Shown here: in pieces, positions 14,988-22,789 of the stretch
Numbering within the stretch: the stretch's first letter is position 1
Layout: each line of letters begins with the position of its first letter
Source of the DNA: Alkaliphilus sp. B6464
Lineage (GTDB): Bacteria; Bacillota; Clostridia; Peptostreptococcales; Natronincolaceae
Direction: 5' to 3'
DNA length: 64,000 nucleotides
NCBI RefSeq assembly: GCF_018141165.1
Contig: NZ_CP058557.1
Span: forward strand, 1,984,001-2,048,000
Notes under the pieces: model-generated
The model's input: the letters and a program-made list of their open reading frames with translations, nothing else
Databases searched by the model: none
What the model was told of the DNA's origin: nothing
Program-made: the position numbers and the translations under genes

Positions 14988-15025
14988 AACAAAAGCTAAT
15001 GTTGAAGCATACATTAGCTTTTGTT
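14988..15025 (+). terminator. Terminator of the tldD-pmbA operon
   Basis: Perfect 15-bp stem (14988-15002 with 15011-15025), eight-base loop, T-rich 3' arm. Confidence 0.85.
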
Positions 15026-15029
15026 ATTA

Positions 15030-15177
15030 TTAACCAATTAAGAAAAATGAGTGCACATAAGCTTCTAGTTGTTCTATTAAATTCAGATTCAATTAAAGTA
15101 TTTTCTAGATTTTTTACAAACAACCTTCCTAAATCATGTTCTGCAAGCATACCAAAACATAATATGTTCTCTTTTTT
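15030..15177 (-). pseudogene. Possible hemerythrin-like gene fragment
   Basis: Minus-strand translation from about 15177 gives E-N-I-L-C-F-G-M-L-A-E-H-D-L-G-R-L-F-V-K-N-L. The E-H-D-L-G-R step recalls the E-H-x-x-G-R segment of hemerythrin-like cation-binding proteins. There is no ribosome binding site and the frame runs on into the terminator of pmbA without family-like sequence. At best a short fragment; it could be chance. Confidence 0.25.
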
Positions 15178-15243
15178 TAAATGATAAATTAGGCTATACT
15201 ATAGAGTATATATTCAAATATTAGAAAAGTAGGATGTGTAAAT

Positions 15244-16008
15244 ATGAAAATAGGTGGATATTCTCACTTTAATGGGATCACTTTTTTTTGTGATGTATTT
15301 AAAATTAAGGGAAGTAGGAAGAATAATGATATTATTTATGATATAGAATGGATAGTGCCTCCAAAGTGGCTAAGAAAATTAGAAAATAAATTTATTCTGG
15401 GAGGAATTCTAGTAGCGTATTATCAATGGAAGGTATTAGACAAAAAAATAAAAAGCTTATTTTTGTTTTTAATAGGATTTTATCTAATGGACGAAATCAT
15501 GGATTTAACTTTTATAGATAAGTATTTAGACTACTATGGTAGTAAATTGGGTATTTATTTTATTATAACTACTTTAATTATAGTAGCATTAAATTATAAA
15601 AGGATATTGAGAGTATTTAGATATCATGGTGCAGAGCATAAGGCAATTAATTGTTTTGTGGAACATGGATATGTAGACCTATACTTAATAAAAAAGGCTT
15701 CTAGATTTAACAAAAGGTGCGGTTCTAATATAGCTAGTATATTTCTATTATTATATATACCAATATGGGTTTTAAATGTAGATTCATTAACAGCCATAGT
15801 TATTATTTTTTTAATTGCTCTTCAAATAACAAAAATTTTAGCACTAAAAAATTTTAGGTGGGATAAATATATTCAAATTCTTCAGTGGGTTACTGCACTA
15901 GAACCTAGAGAAGAGGAAATTGAGGTTGCTATAGGTACTTTTAATCAATTACAGAGAGGATACTATATATATCAATCTGAAGTAACTAAAGGTATAAGGA
16001 AAATTTGA
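15244..16008 (+). CDS. DUF1385 integral membrane protein
   Basis: 254 residues. The DUF1385 signature Y-H-G-A-E-H-K-A-I-N occurs near residue 125, followed by F-N-K-R-C-G-S-N; these His/Glu/Cys residues suggest a metal site. About four to five membrane segments: the N-terminal third is soluble-looking, then segments around 75, 105, 175 and 195. Function unproven in any organism I can name; family members are often annotated as metal-dependent enzymes. The ribosome binding site is weak (GTAGGATG). The stop codon lies inside the first arm of a terminator shared with the convergent DUF1657 gene. The start is the first ATG and is reasonable, not certain. Confidence 0.8.
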   Translation: MKIGGYSHFNGITFFCDVFKIKGSRKNNDIIYDIEWIVPPKWLRKLENKFILGGILVAYYQWKVLDKKIKSLFLFLIGFYLMDEIMDLTFIDKYLDYYGSKLGIYFIITTLIIVALNYKRILRVFRYHGAEHKAINCFVEHGYVDLYLIKKASRFNKRCGSNIASIFLLLYIPIWVLNVDSLTAIVIIFLIALQITKILALKNFRWDKYIQILQWVTALEPREEEIEVAIGTFNQLQRGYYIYQSEVTKGIRKI

Positions 16009-16040
16009 TTTAGGTAGAGTAAAATTCCACCTAAATCAAA
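16004..16040. terminator. Bidirectional terminator between DUF1385 and DUF1657 genes
   Basis: 12-bp perfect stem (16004-16015 with 16029-16040), TTT/AAA ends, 13-base loop; the first arm contains the DUF1385 stop codon. Confidence 0.7.
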
Positions 16041-16079
16041 ATTATACTTTAAGCACTTTATATCTTTGATTTTACCGTT

Positions 16080-16364
16080 TTATTTTAGGCTGTGGTGATC
16101 CTTATTACTAGTTAAACTGGAACTAGCATTATTTTGAGGTTGGTTTTGTAGTCCCATAGATTCTTGTAAATATTGAGGTTCTTCGCTTGTTACAAAATCC
16201 ATACGAGATTGTAACAATTGAACTGTATTTTCTAAGCTTGTTGATAATTGGTTAAACATTTGCTGAGCTTGTTGATCTTCTGTATCTAATGAAAATGTTT
16301 TAAGATCAGATTGAAGACCTTTAGCGGAAGTTAAAGCTTGTTCTAATTTATTCAGTGTAGTCAT
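16080..16364 (-). CDS. DUF1657 protein, spore-associated
   Basis: 94 residues, helical and Gln/Ser-rich. It begins M-T-T-L-N-K-L-E-Q-A-L and contains A-K-G-L-Q-S-D-L-K-T-F-S-L-D-T-E-D, the DUF1657 hallmark; the C-terminal 20 residues are a disordered Asn/Ser tail. In Bacillus such proteins are encoded with spoVA-type spore genes. Here it stands alone behind a forespore sigma-G-like promoter (16435-16465), with AGGAGGGG ahead of the ATG. Its biochemical role is not established. Confidence 0.8.
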   Translation of the reverse strand: MTTLNKLEQALTSAKGLQSDLKTFSLDTEDQQAQQMFNQLSTSLENTVQLLQSRMDFVTSEEPQYLQESMGLQNQPQNNASSSLTSNKDHHSLK

Positions 16365-16434
16365 TATTAGACCCCTCCTAATATTATATTATCAAATATT
16401 TAAATTAAAATATTTGTGGATTTGTATCCTTTAT

Positions 16435-16465
16435 TAGTATGGTAATATATTTAAGATTTATTACA
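16435..16465 (-). promoter_or_regulatory. Sigma-G-like promoter of the DUF1657 gene
   Basis: On the minus strand: GTAATA (16464-16459), 17 bases, CATACTA (16441-16435). The -10 is the sigma-G consensus and the spacing is right; the -35 is a partial match. Confidence 0.5.
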
Positions 16466-16472
16466 TTGTAAA

Positions 16473-16523
16473 AAAAACCATAAAAACAGACTGAGATTTA
16501 TATAGTCTGTTTTTATGGTTTTT
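16473..16523. repeat. Orphan 20-bp perfect inverted repeat between divergent genes
   Basis: 16473-16492 pairs perfectly with 16504-16523 around an 11-base loop, with A5 and T5 ends. It looks like a very strong bidirectional terminator, yet no gene ends here: DUF1657 starts to the left and the Gly-rich protein gene starts to the right. Confidence 0.8.
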
Positions 16524-16783
16524 ATAAAAAACTCAATAGGTTAATACTATTTTTAAAAAATTTTATTAAATAGCCAATAATGTATGAGTCCTAAAAAAGC
16601 ACTCATGTATAATCCTACTTAAAATTTACTCTATAACTATAATAATTTACTTATTATAAACTTTATATGACAGAAATCACAAAATCAAATAAATAATAGT
16701 TATCACATTTTATTGAATTCTGCATAGTATGAAATAGATATGAAAATATAAATATAAATATAAATATACGGAGGGGTGTAAAT
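16524..16783. other. Intergenic region upstream of the Gly-rich protein gene
   Basis: No gene. It contains the sigma-K/E-like promoter at 16701-16731 and an ATAAAT-rich repeated tract just before the ribosome binding site. Confidence 0.5.
16701..16731 (+). promoter_or_regulatory. Sigma-K/sigma-E-like promoter of the Gly-rich protein gene
   Basis: TATCACA (16701-16707), 15 bases, CATAGTATG (16723-16731). Same boxes and spacing as 2418-2448. Confidence 0.55.
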
Positions 16784-17002
16784 ATGGCTGAAGCTAATAA
16801 AAATGACTTTTTAAGTTCATTGTTCGGGGGATTTGGTGGAAGAAATAATAATATATTTCTAATACTTATTGTAATTTTCATTTTATTTAGTGGAGGAAGT
16901 TGCGGTATAGGTGGAATCTTTGGCGGATTTGATAATAGTCTACTACTTATTTTCTTAGTGATAATACTAGTCTTTGGCGGAGGAAACTTTTTTAAATTTT
17001 AA
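16784..17002 (+). CDS. Small Gly-rich two-segment membrane protein (spore-associated type)
   Basis: 72 residues. A polar head (M-A-E-A-N-K-N-D-F) is followed by Gly-rich and hydrophobic halves in duplicate: G-G-F-G-G-R-N-N-N then about 15 hydrophobic residues and G-G-S-C-G; G-G-F-D-N-S then about 15 hydrophobic residues and G-G-G-N-F-F. It matches the design of the 2532 protein: two similar hydrophobic spans, each ending in Gly or Cys. GGAGGGG ribosome binding site. Single gene with its own terminator and mother-cell-type promoter, which suggests expression during sporulation, perhaps in coat or outer membrane. Function unknown. Confidence 0.65.
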   Translation: MAEANKNDFLSSLFGGFGGRNNNIFLILIVIFILFSGGSCGIGGIFGGFDNSLLLIFLVIILVFGGGNFFKF

Positions 17003-17012
17003 TTCAGTTGAA

Positions 17013-17040
17013 AGATGTCAGACAGTGTCTGGCATTTTTT
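17013..17040 (+). terminator. Terminator of the Gly-rich protein gene
   Basis: 9-bp stem ATGTCAGAC/GTCTGGCAT (one T-G pair), three-base loop, six T. Confidence 0.85.
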
Positions 17041-17116
17041 ATTTAAATACCTTTTTATTTTATCAAAAATCAAATACAATATAGGATAGACCAGATAAAT
17101 TACAGGAGGATAAAAG

Positions 17117-18280
17117 ATGAAAAAATACCAAATTAATATATTAATTGCGATTACATTTTTTTCTATGATCTTGTTAGGAATTTTAGAAAGTATTAGAGGT
17201 GTGTTAATACCGTCTATTCAAAACTTTTATCATATAGATTATAAAGAGATAGGTATTTTTTTATTTATAGCTAGTTTAGGATATGTTATAGCGAATTTTT
17301 TTGGTGGGAATACTGCAGATTCATTAGGACAAAAGAGGCTATTATTGTTAGGCGTTTTACTTATAACATTAGGAACATTGGGAATGGCTGTTTCAAGAAG
17401 TTATATTTTTTTTATAGTTTCTGTAGCTATACTAAATTATGGTTTTGGAAGCATAAGTATAGGTGCAAATACACTTACACCTGTTGTATTTAAAAACAAT
17501 CAGGGTATGATGATGAATTTATTACATTTCTTTTATGGATTAGGCGCTACAATTGGACCACGTTATGCAGGTGTAGCCTTAGACTATAAATGGTCTTGGC
17601 AAGAAATTTACAGTGCAACTTTAATAATAATAGTAATCTATACAATATTTGTATTAACTAGTACTTTTCCAAGGATAGAAGGAGTACGTTCTGAAGAAAA
17701 GGTTCCTTTAATGGAAGTATTACGTAATAAGAAAGTTTTATTATTTTCATTTGTACTTGGATTTTACGTAGCTGCCGAGTTGGGTGTTGCAAACTGGCTA
17801 ACAACTTATCTTCAGATTAGCAAAAATATTGATTCATTAAAAAGTGCAACATATCTTTCTTTATTTTTTGGAGTTTTTACCTTTGGAAGGCTTATAGGTG
17901 GTTTTATAGTAGAAAAATTGGGGTATTTTAGAAGTATAATTGCATTTTTAATAATAGCTTTACTACTATTTATTATAGGTACTACAGCCTCAAAACAATT
18001 AGTTATCCTTATTTCATTATCTGGATTTTTTTTCTCAATCATTTATCCTACTACATTTGCTTTATTATTAAAGGAATTTGATAAGGGAGCGAGTACAGTT
18101 ATTGGAGTAGTTATAACTATTAGTTCTGCAACAAATATGATAGGGAATGCAGTAATTGGTCAGATTAATGATATGTTTGGAGTAAACGTAGGATTTAGAC
18201 TAGTTGCTTTATTTTTACTTATAACTGTTGCATTGGTTTTGATATTAAAGAAAGATATTACTTTTGAAAATCAAATTTAA
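17117..18280 (+). CDS. MFS transporter
   Basis: 387 residues, 12 predicted membrane segments in two halves of six. The loop between segments 2 and 3 reads G-N-T-A-D-S-L-G-Q-K-R, the MFS motif A position (G-x-x-x-D-x-x-G-x-K). The motif repeats weakly in the second half (G-G-F-I-V-E-K-L-G). Its segment with S-I-R-G-V-L-I-P-S-I resembles sugar/fucose-permease-like members (FucP/YfkF type), but substrate cannot be assigned. ACAGGAGG ribosome binding site. Single gene without a clear neighbour link; a broken Crp/Fnr regulator follows and may once have been related. Confidence 0.85.
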   Translation: MKKYQINILIAITFFSMILLGILESIRGVLIPSIQNFYHIDYKEIGIFLFIASLGYVIANFFGGNTADSLGQKRLLLLGVLLITLGTLGMAVSRSYIFFIVSVAILNYGFGSISIGANTLTPVVFKNNQGMMMNLLHFFYGLGATIGPRYAGVALDYKWSWQEIYSATLIIIVIYTIFVLTSTFPRIEGVRSEEKVPLMEVLRNKKVLLFSFVLGFYVAAELGVANWLTTYLQISKNIDSLKSATYLSLFFGVFTFGRLIGGFIVEKLGYFRSIIAFLIIALLLFIIGTTASKQLVILISLSGFFFSIIYPTTFALLLKEFDKGASTVIGVVITISSATNMIGNAVIGQINDMFGVNVGFRLVALFLLITVALVLILKKDITFENQI

Positions 18281-18329
18281 AGGTACTATATTATAAAATA
18301 GTTATTTTAATAGATTTGGTGGTAATACT

Positions 18330-18718
18330 ATGGACAAGGTTAAATCATGTAGTTTACACTGTATGAATTGTTAGCATAAAATGTGTGCCAAAAAAGTGCC
18401 GATTTTTTCTAATTTAGAAAGTAAGCAATTAGAAATGATTACAGGTGCTATCATTAGAAAAAGTATAAAAAGGGAGAAGTTGTTTTTTACAATGTAGTCT
18501 TTTAGATGGACTATATATTATTAATAATGGTAAAATAAAAATTTTTAGATATACTAAAAAAGGTAAGGAATAGATACTGTATATTCTTTCTGAGGGTGAT
18601 TTTTTCGGTAAACTAAGTTTATTAAAATATAACCTAAATTTTACTTTTGTTAGCAAAATTTACAATGTGTAAAAGTAGAAAGACTACAGATAATATGAAT
18701 GTAGCACTCAGCTACTAA
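18330..18718 (+). pseudogene. Decayed Crp/Fnr-family regulator with N-terminal Cys cluster
   Basis: From ATG 18330 the frame reads M-D-K-V-K-S-C-S-L-H-C-M-N-C, TAG, H-K-M-C-A-K-K-V-P-I-F-S-N-L, an FNR-like cysteine-rich leader. After a frameshift near 18490-18505 the cNMP-binding fold continues in another frame: D-G-L-Y-I-I-N-N-G-K-I-K-I, then K-K-G-K-E, TAG, I-L-Y-I-L-S-E-G-D-F-F-G. More stops follow and the DNA-binding domain is missing. Intact relatives sense oxygen or nitric oxide through an Fe-S cluster or respond to other signals. Several independent lesions make it clearly dead. Confidence 0.85.
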
Positions 18719-18755
18719 TATTTTAAATGTAAAATTAGAGAGGAGACATAACATT

Positions 18756-18971
18756 ATGACAGATAACAACAGAAGTTCTAACAAAATAGTAGTTCCTGAA
18801 GCTAGACAAGCTTTAAACTCAATGAAGGCAGAAATCGCTAGCGAACTAGGATTAAGCAACTATGAGAGTACTGATAAAGGTAACCTAACATCTAGACAAA
18901 ACGGATATGTTGGCGGTTACATGACTAAAAGATTAGTTGAGACTGCTCAAAGACAATTAAGCGGAAAATAA
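18756..18971 (+). CDS. Alpha/beta-type small acid-soluble spore protein
   Basis: 71 residues. Diagnostic segments: V-V-P-E-A-R-Q-A-L, K-A-E-I-A-S-E-L-G (GPR germination-protease cleavage site is the Glu-Ile/Ala region) and G-Y-V-G-G-Y-M-T-K-R-L-V. These proteins coat and protect DNA in the forespore and are degraded for amino acids on germination. GAGAGGAG ribosome binding site, strong terminator after it. A sigma-G promoter is expected, but the upstream DNA is the tail of a pseudogene and I found no convincing match. Confidence 0.97.
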   Translation: MTDNNRSSNKIVVPEARQALNSMKAEIASELGLSNYESTDKGNLTSRQNGYVGGYMTKRLVETAQRQLSGK

Positions 18972-18985
18972 TATCTATTAATAAC

Positions 18986-19026
18986 AAAAAACAAAGCGAA
19001 GCTAAACATGCTTCGCTTTGTTTTTT
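18986..19026 (+). terminator. SASP gene terminator
   Basis: 17-bp perfect stem with GC-rich core GCGAAGC/GCTTCGC, seven-base loop, six T. Confidence 0.95.
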
Positions 19027-19298
19027 ATGGTTTAAGGAAATATAATTTTTCTAATAGAGAGGGTTCGTAATGTAACAGGACATTGATAATATATGGAGTA
19101 CTTAAAAATTTAGTATAAATTTTAATTGCAATATGAAGCGTTGTAGAGCAATAGTGTAATTTTAGGGTTGAAAGATAATGATATTTCAAGTAAACTATTT
19201 ATGTAAGAAGAAGTAAAAACTCTCTAATTACTAGAGAGTTTTTTGTGGTGGATGAAATGATTTATGTTGCATATTCTCTGTAAAAAGGAGGGAATTAC
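19027..19298. other. Intergenic region with a second terminator
   Basis: I see no gene. A hairpin with T-run at 19218-19244 ends something on the plus strand, yet nothing recognisable lies between it and the SASP terminator; a small RNA or a lost gene is possible. Confidence 0.4.
19218..19244 (+). terminator. Intrinsic terminator without an annotated gene
   Basis: AACTCTCTA/TAGAGAGTT, 9-bp stem, five-base loop, then T4 on top of the stem T-run. It lies 55 bases before the rodA start, so it might also be an attenuator for rodA. Confidence 0.7.
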
Positions 19299-20405
19299 TT
19301 GAGAATTGATACTAGATTATTTAAGAAGATAGATTTTGGATTAATAGTAGTTGTACTATTAATATGTATTATAGGAGTGGTTGTAGTTGGTAGTGCTACT
19401 TATAGCCTAGGAAGTGAGCGTTATATAAGAACTCAGGTTATTTCGATATTGATAGGCGTAGTAGCTATTGTTGTTATTATGTTTATAGATTACAATACAT
19501 TTGCAAGAATGTATATACCAATATATATTGCATGTAATACTATGCTTTTAGCCGTATTTATATTTGGACAAGGAAGTGAGTCTTGGGGAGCAAATCGTTG
19601 GATTAGAATTGGTAGCTTTGGTTTTCAACCTTCAGATTTTGCTAAGTTAGGTATAATTATTTGTTTGGCAAAGTTTTTAGATGATAAGAAAAACGATCTT
19701 CATAAACCTATGGTTCTTTTAAAAGTATTATTATTTGCTGGATTTCCAATGGTATTAATATTGGCGCAACCAGATTTAGGAACAAGTTTAATTTTTGCAG
19801 CATTTGTATTTGGAATGATTTTTGTTGCAGGATTAAAGTATAAATATATAGTTATTGCAGGTGTCGTCGGATTAGTGTCAGCCCCTCTAGCTTGGTTTGG
19901 AGTGTTACGTCCATATCAACGAAAGCGTGTTTTAATATTTTTAAATCCAGAGCAGGATCCACTAGGTGACGGGTACCATACCCTTCAATCCAGAGTTGCA
20001 GTAGGAGCAGGACAGCTTTGGGGTAAAGGATTATTTAATGGCACATCTAATCAATTTGGATTTTTACCAGAAAAGCATACAGATTTTATATTTTCAGTAG
20101 TAGCTGAAGAATTAGGTTTTATAGGAGTTGTGGTACTTATTCTTCTTTATTTAATTATGCTGTATAAGTGTATAAATATTGCAAGAGAAGCAAAGGATGA
20201 CTTTGGTGCCTATTTAGTTACAGGTGTTACATTTATGCTAGCATTTCATATTTTTCTAAATATTGCTATGACTATAGGTCTTGCCCCAGTTACAGGAAAA
20301 CCATTACCATTTGTTAGCTATGGTGGAACATTTATGTTAACTAATATGATGGCACTTGGTATTGTGTTAAATGTTAATATGAGAAGGGATAAAATAAACT
20401 TTTAA
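19299..20405 (+). CDS. rodA: RodA/FtsW/SpoVE-family peptidoglycan glycosyltransferase
   Basis: 368 residues, ten predicted membrane segments. Conserved SEDS segments: R-W-I-R-I-G-S-F-G-F-Q-P-S-D near residue 100, the catalytic-Asp region K-H-T-D-F-I-F-S-V-V-A-E-E and the C-terminal G-L-A-P-V-T-G-K-P-L-P-F-V-S-Y-G-G. SEDS proteins polymerise lipid II with a class B PBP; length and motif wording fit RodA (elongation) better than FtsW or SpoVE. TTG start with AAGGAGGG ahead. No mre or pbp2 gene nearby, so it may be a second RodA copy. Confidence 0.88.
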   Translation: MRIDTRLFKKIDFGLIVVVLLICIIGVVVVGSATYSLGSERYIRTQVISILIGVVAIVVIMFIDYNTFARMYIPIYIACNTMLLAVFIFGQGSESWGANRWIRIGSFGFQPSDFAKLGIIICLAKFLDDKKNDLHKPMVLLKVLLFAGFPMVLILAQPDLGTSLIFAAFVFGMIFVAGLKYKYIVIAGVVGLVSAPLAWFGVLRPYQRKRVLIFLNPEQDPLGDGYHTLQSRVAVGAGQLWGKGLFNGTSNQFGFLPEKHTDFIFSVVAEELGFIGVVVLILLYLIMLYKCINIAREAKDDFGAYLVTGVTFMLAFHIFLNIAMTIGLAPVTGKPLPFVSYGGTFMLTNMMALGIVLNVNMRRDKINF

Positions 20406-20472
20406 TGTATATAAAGTTATATACATTATAAAATATTTTATAGGATATACTCTTAGAAAGGTGGTGGTAGAA

Positions 20473-20577
20473 ATGGATTCTAGTCCCGAGGGTTGTCGGT
20501 ACGATTTACTAGGATATTTAAAATTGAATAAGGAAGATGAAGTTTCTATCATAGAGGATAAAGACCCATCTTTCTAG
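20473..20577 (+). CDS. 34-residue acidic small protein between rodA and mgtE
   Basis: ATG at 20473 with AAAGGTGGTGG about nine bases ahead, a good ribosome binding site. The product begins M-D-S-S-P-E-G-C-R-Y-D-L-L and is acidic (Glu/Asp-rich tail, ends D-P-S-F). It ends 14 bases before the mgtE start, without a terminator, so it is probably co-transcribed with mgtE. No known family recognised. Position suggests an accessory or leader peptide for the Mg2+ transporter; this is inference only. Confidence 0.5.
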   Translation: MDSSPEGCRYDLLGYLKLNKEDEVSIIEDKDPSF

Positions 20578-20591
20578 AGAGAGGTGTAAGG

Positions 20592-21926
20592 ATGAATGAA
20601 AAAATATTAGAACTTATTCATGAGAAGAAATTTGGGCTATTAAAAGAGGAATTAACAGAAATTATGCCTGTGGATATAGCAGAAATATTCGACGAGTTGG
20701 ATAAGAAAAATACTATCATACTTTTTAGGCTATTACAAAAGGACCAAGCAGCAGATGTATTTTCCTATTTAACTTCTCAACAAAGAAGAGATATTGTATC
20801 AGCGATACATGAAACACAGTTAAAAGAAATATTAGAGGAATTATATTTTGATGATAAAATAGACTTCCTTGAGGAAATGCCGGCTAATGCAGTTAAAAAA
20901 ATTCTGGCATCTTCTACAGAAGAAGAAAGAAAGTTGATTAATCAATTTTTAAACTACCCAGATAATTCTGCAGGAAGCATTATGACTATTGAATATGTTG
21001 ATCTTAAAAAAGAGATGACTGTAAAAGAAGCACTTGCAGACATAAAAAAAACTGGTGTAGATAAAGAAACAATATATACCTGTTATGTATTAAACAAAAA
21101 AAGAAAGCTTGAGGGTATTGTTTCTTTAAGAAAATTAGTACTATTGGATGAAAATCTACTTATTGAAGAAATTATGAATGAAGATTTCATTGTAACCCAT
21201 ACTATGGATGATCAAGAAGAAGTTGCAAATTTATTTAAAAAATACGATTTGATTACATTACCAGTAGTAGATAAAGAAGATAGATTGGTTGGTATAATTA
21301 CAATAGATGATATTATGGATGTCATTGACCAAGAGGCTACGGAAGACTTTCAAAGAATGGCTGCTATGGAGCCAACGGACGTGGAATATCTACATGCAGG
21401 AGTGTTTTCATTAGCAAGACAAAGGATTGTTTGGCTATTGGTATTAATGCTTTCAGCAACATTGACTGGTGGAGTTATTAAAAGGTATGAATCTATACTT
21501 GAAACTGCGGTATTATTAATGGTCTATGTACCTATGTTAATGGATTCTGCAGGAAATGCAGGGTCTCAATCTTCAACATTAGTTATTAGAGGATTAGCGC
21601 TAGGCGAAATAAGACTAGAAGATTATCTAAAAGTATTTTGGAAGGAACTGCGAGTAAGTTTAATTGTTGGGGCTTCCTTATCAATTGTAAATTTTGTTAG
21701 AGTTATAGCTATAGAAAAAGTAGCAATAAATATTGCTCTAACAGTTTCAATTACTTTATTAATTACTATAGTGATGGCAAAGGTGATTGGTGGGATATTA
21801 CCAATTGCAGCTAAAAAACTAAAGTTAGATCCAGCAATTATGGCTGGACCACTCATTACCACTATTGTAGATGCATTAGCATTAATTGTATATTTTAATA
21901 TTGCACATTTATTGTTGGGACTTTAA
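20592..21926 (+). CDS. mgtE: MgtE magnesium transporter/channel
   Basis: 444 residues. Cytosolic N-domain (about 1-125) of superhelical repeats, two CBS domains (about 130-245; S-A-G-S-I-M-T at the start and I-D-D-I-M-D-V-I-D near the end), a plug helix (E-D-F-Q-R-M-A-A), and five C-terminal membrane segments with the conserved P-M-L-M-D-S-A-G-N-A-G-S-Q pore motif. Mg2+ bound between the CBS and N-domains keeps the channel closed. GAGAGAGG ribosome binding site; strong terminator directly after the stop. No M-box riboswitch found upstream. Confidence 0.95.
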   Translation: MNEKILELIHEKKFGLLKEELTEIMPVDIAEIFDELDKKNTIILFRLLQKDQAADVFSYLTSQQRRDIVSAIHETQLKEILEELYFDDKIDFLEEMPANAVKKILASSTEEERKLINQFLNYPDNSAGSIMTIEYVDLKKEMTVKEALADIKKTGVDKETIYTCYVLNKKRKLEGIVSLRKLVLLDENLLIEEIMNEDFIVTHTMDDQEEVANLFKKYDLITLPVVDKEDRLVGIITIDDIMDVIDQEATEDFQRMAAMEPTDVEYLHAGVFSLARQRIVWLLVLMLSATLTGGVIKRYESILETAVLLMVYVPMLMDSAGNAGSQSSTLVIRGLALGEIRLEDYLKVFWKELRVSLIVGASLSIVNFVRVIAIEKVAINIALTVSITLLITIVMAKVIGGILPIAAKKLKLDPAIMAGPLITTIVDALALIVYFNIAHLLLGL

Positions 21927-21951
21927 AAAGCGATCATTGGATCGCTTTTTT
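21926..21951 (+). terminator. mgtE terminator
   Basis: 10-bp stem AAAAGCGATC/GATCGCTTTT starting on the last base of the stop codon, ATTG loop, T-run. Confidence 0.9.
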
Positions 21952-22039
21952 TATGCTCTAGCATCAGACAATTTGTTGGATAATTTTATAGGCTTCAGTT
22001 AAAAATAATAATACTATTAATGAAATAGGAGGAAAGCTT

Positions 22040-22726
22040 ATGAAAAAATCCATTGCCATATTTTTAATGGTTATATTAAGTATATCATTTATTAGCATTT
22101 TATACTTAGAGACAAGTAATGCTCAAACCCTTGCTTGGGGATCGAGTGGAGAAGATGTTAGACTAGCACAGTCAAAATTAAAACAATGGGGATATTTAGA
22201 AGGTAGTATAGATGGCGTTTATGGACAATCTACTTATAATGCTGTTATAAAGTTTCAAAAAGCAAATGGACTAGCTGCCGATGGTGTTATAGGTTCTCAA
22301 ACTAGAACTGCATTAGGTATGCCTTCAAAAACCACTAAAACCACAACCCCTGCTAGTCACGGTGTCTCAAGAAGCGACGATATACATTTGTTAGCAAGGG
22401 CCATTAATGCAGAAGCAAAGGGAGAACCATATTTGGGTCAAGTAGCTGTTGGTGCTGTAATATTAAATCGAGTAAGGCATCCATCCTTTCCAAATACAAT
22501 GGCAGGAGTAGTTTACCAGCCCTGTGCATTTGAACCAGTAAAAAATGGTACTATAAATGAAACACCAAGTGATTCGGCATACAATGCGGCTAGAGATGCA
22601 CTAAATGGATGGGATCCTACAGGAGGAGCTATATATTTCTGGAATCCAGCAACCGCCACAAGCAAATGGATTTGGAGCCGAAAGATTACACTAACAATAG
22701 GTAAGCATGTATATGCTCATGATTAA
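22040..22726 (+). CDS. sleB: Spore cortex-lytic enzyme SleB
   Basis: 228 residues. Signal peptide (K-K-S then hydrophobic core, cleavage likely after S-N-A near residue 28), a PG_binding_1 domain (about 36-94; G-S-S-G-E-D-V-R-L-A-Q ... D-G-V-I-G-S-Q-T), a Thr/Lys linker, and the Hydrolase_2/SleB domain from about 112. Glu125 in I-N-A-E-A-K-G-E-P is the expected catalytic acid of this lytic transglycosylase. It breaks down muramic-delta-lactam-containing cortex during germination. The partner ypeB follows 63 bases later. Expected forespore expression; no clear sigma-G box seen. Confidence 0.96.
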   Translation: MKKSIAIFLMVILSISFISILYLETSNAQTLAWGSSGEDVRLAQSKLKQWGYLEGSIDGVYGQSTYNAVIKFQKANGLAADGVIGSQTRTALGMPSKTTKTTTPASHGVSRSDDIHLLARAINAEAKGEPYLGQVAVGAVILNRVRHPSFPNTMAGVVYQPCAFEPVKNGTINETPSDSAYNAARDALNGWDPTGGAIYFWNPATATSKWIWSRKITLTIGKHVYAHD

Positions 22727-22789
22727 GAAGATTCACGAGTTATTATTTATTAAAATAAAGAGTTCAATTAAATTATTAGGAGGGATAGA

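Noticed and set aside
20406-20591. M-box (Mg2+) riboswitch ahead of mgtE
   Set aside because: The space is too short and occupied by a small reading frame; no M-box landmarks seen.
9473-21971. 12-base identity TAGCATCAGACA at 9473-9484 and 21960-21971
   Set aside because: Matches of this length are expected by chance in 64 kb of AT-rich DNA; flanks do not align.
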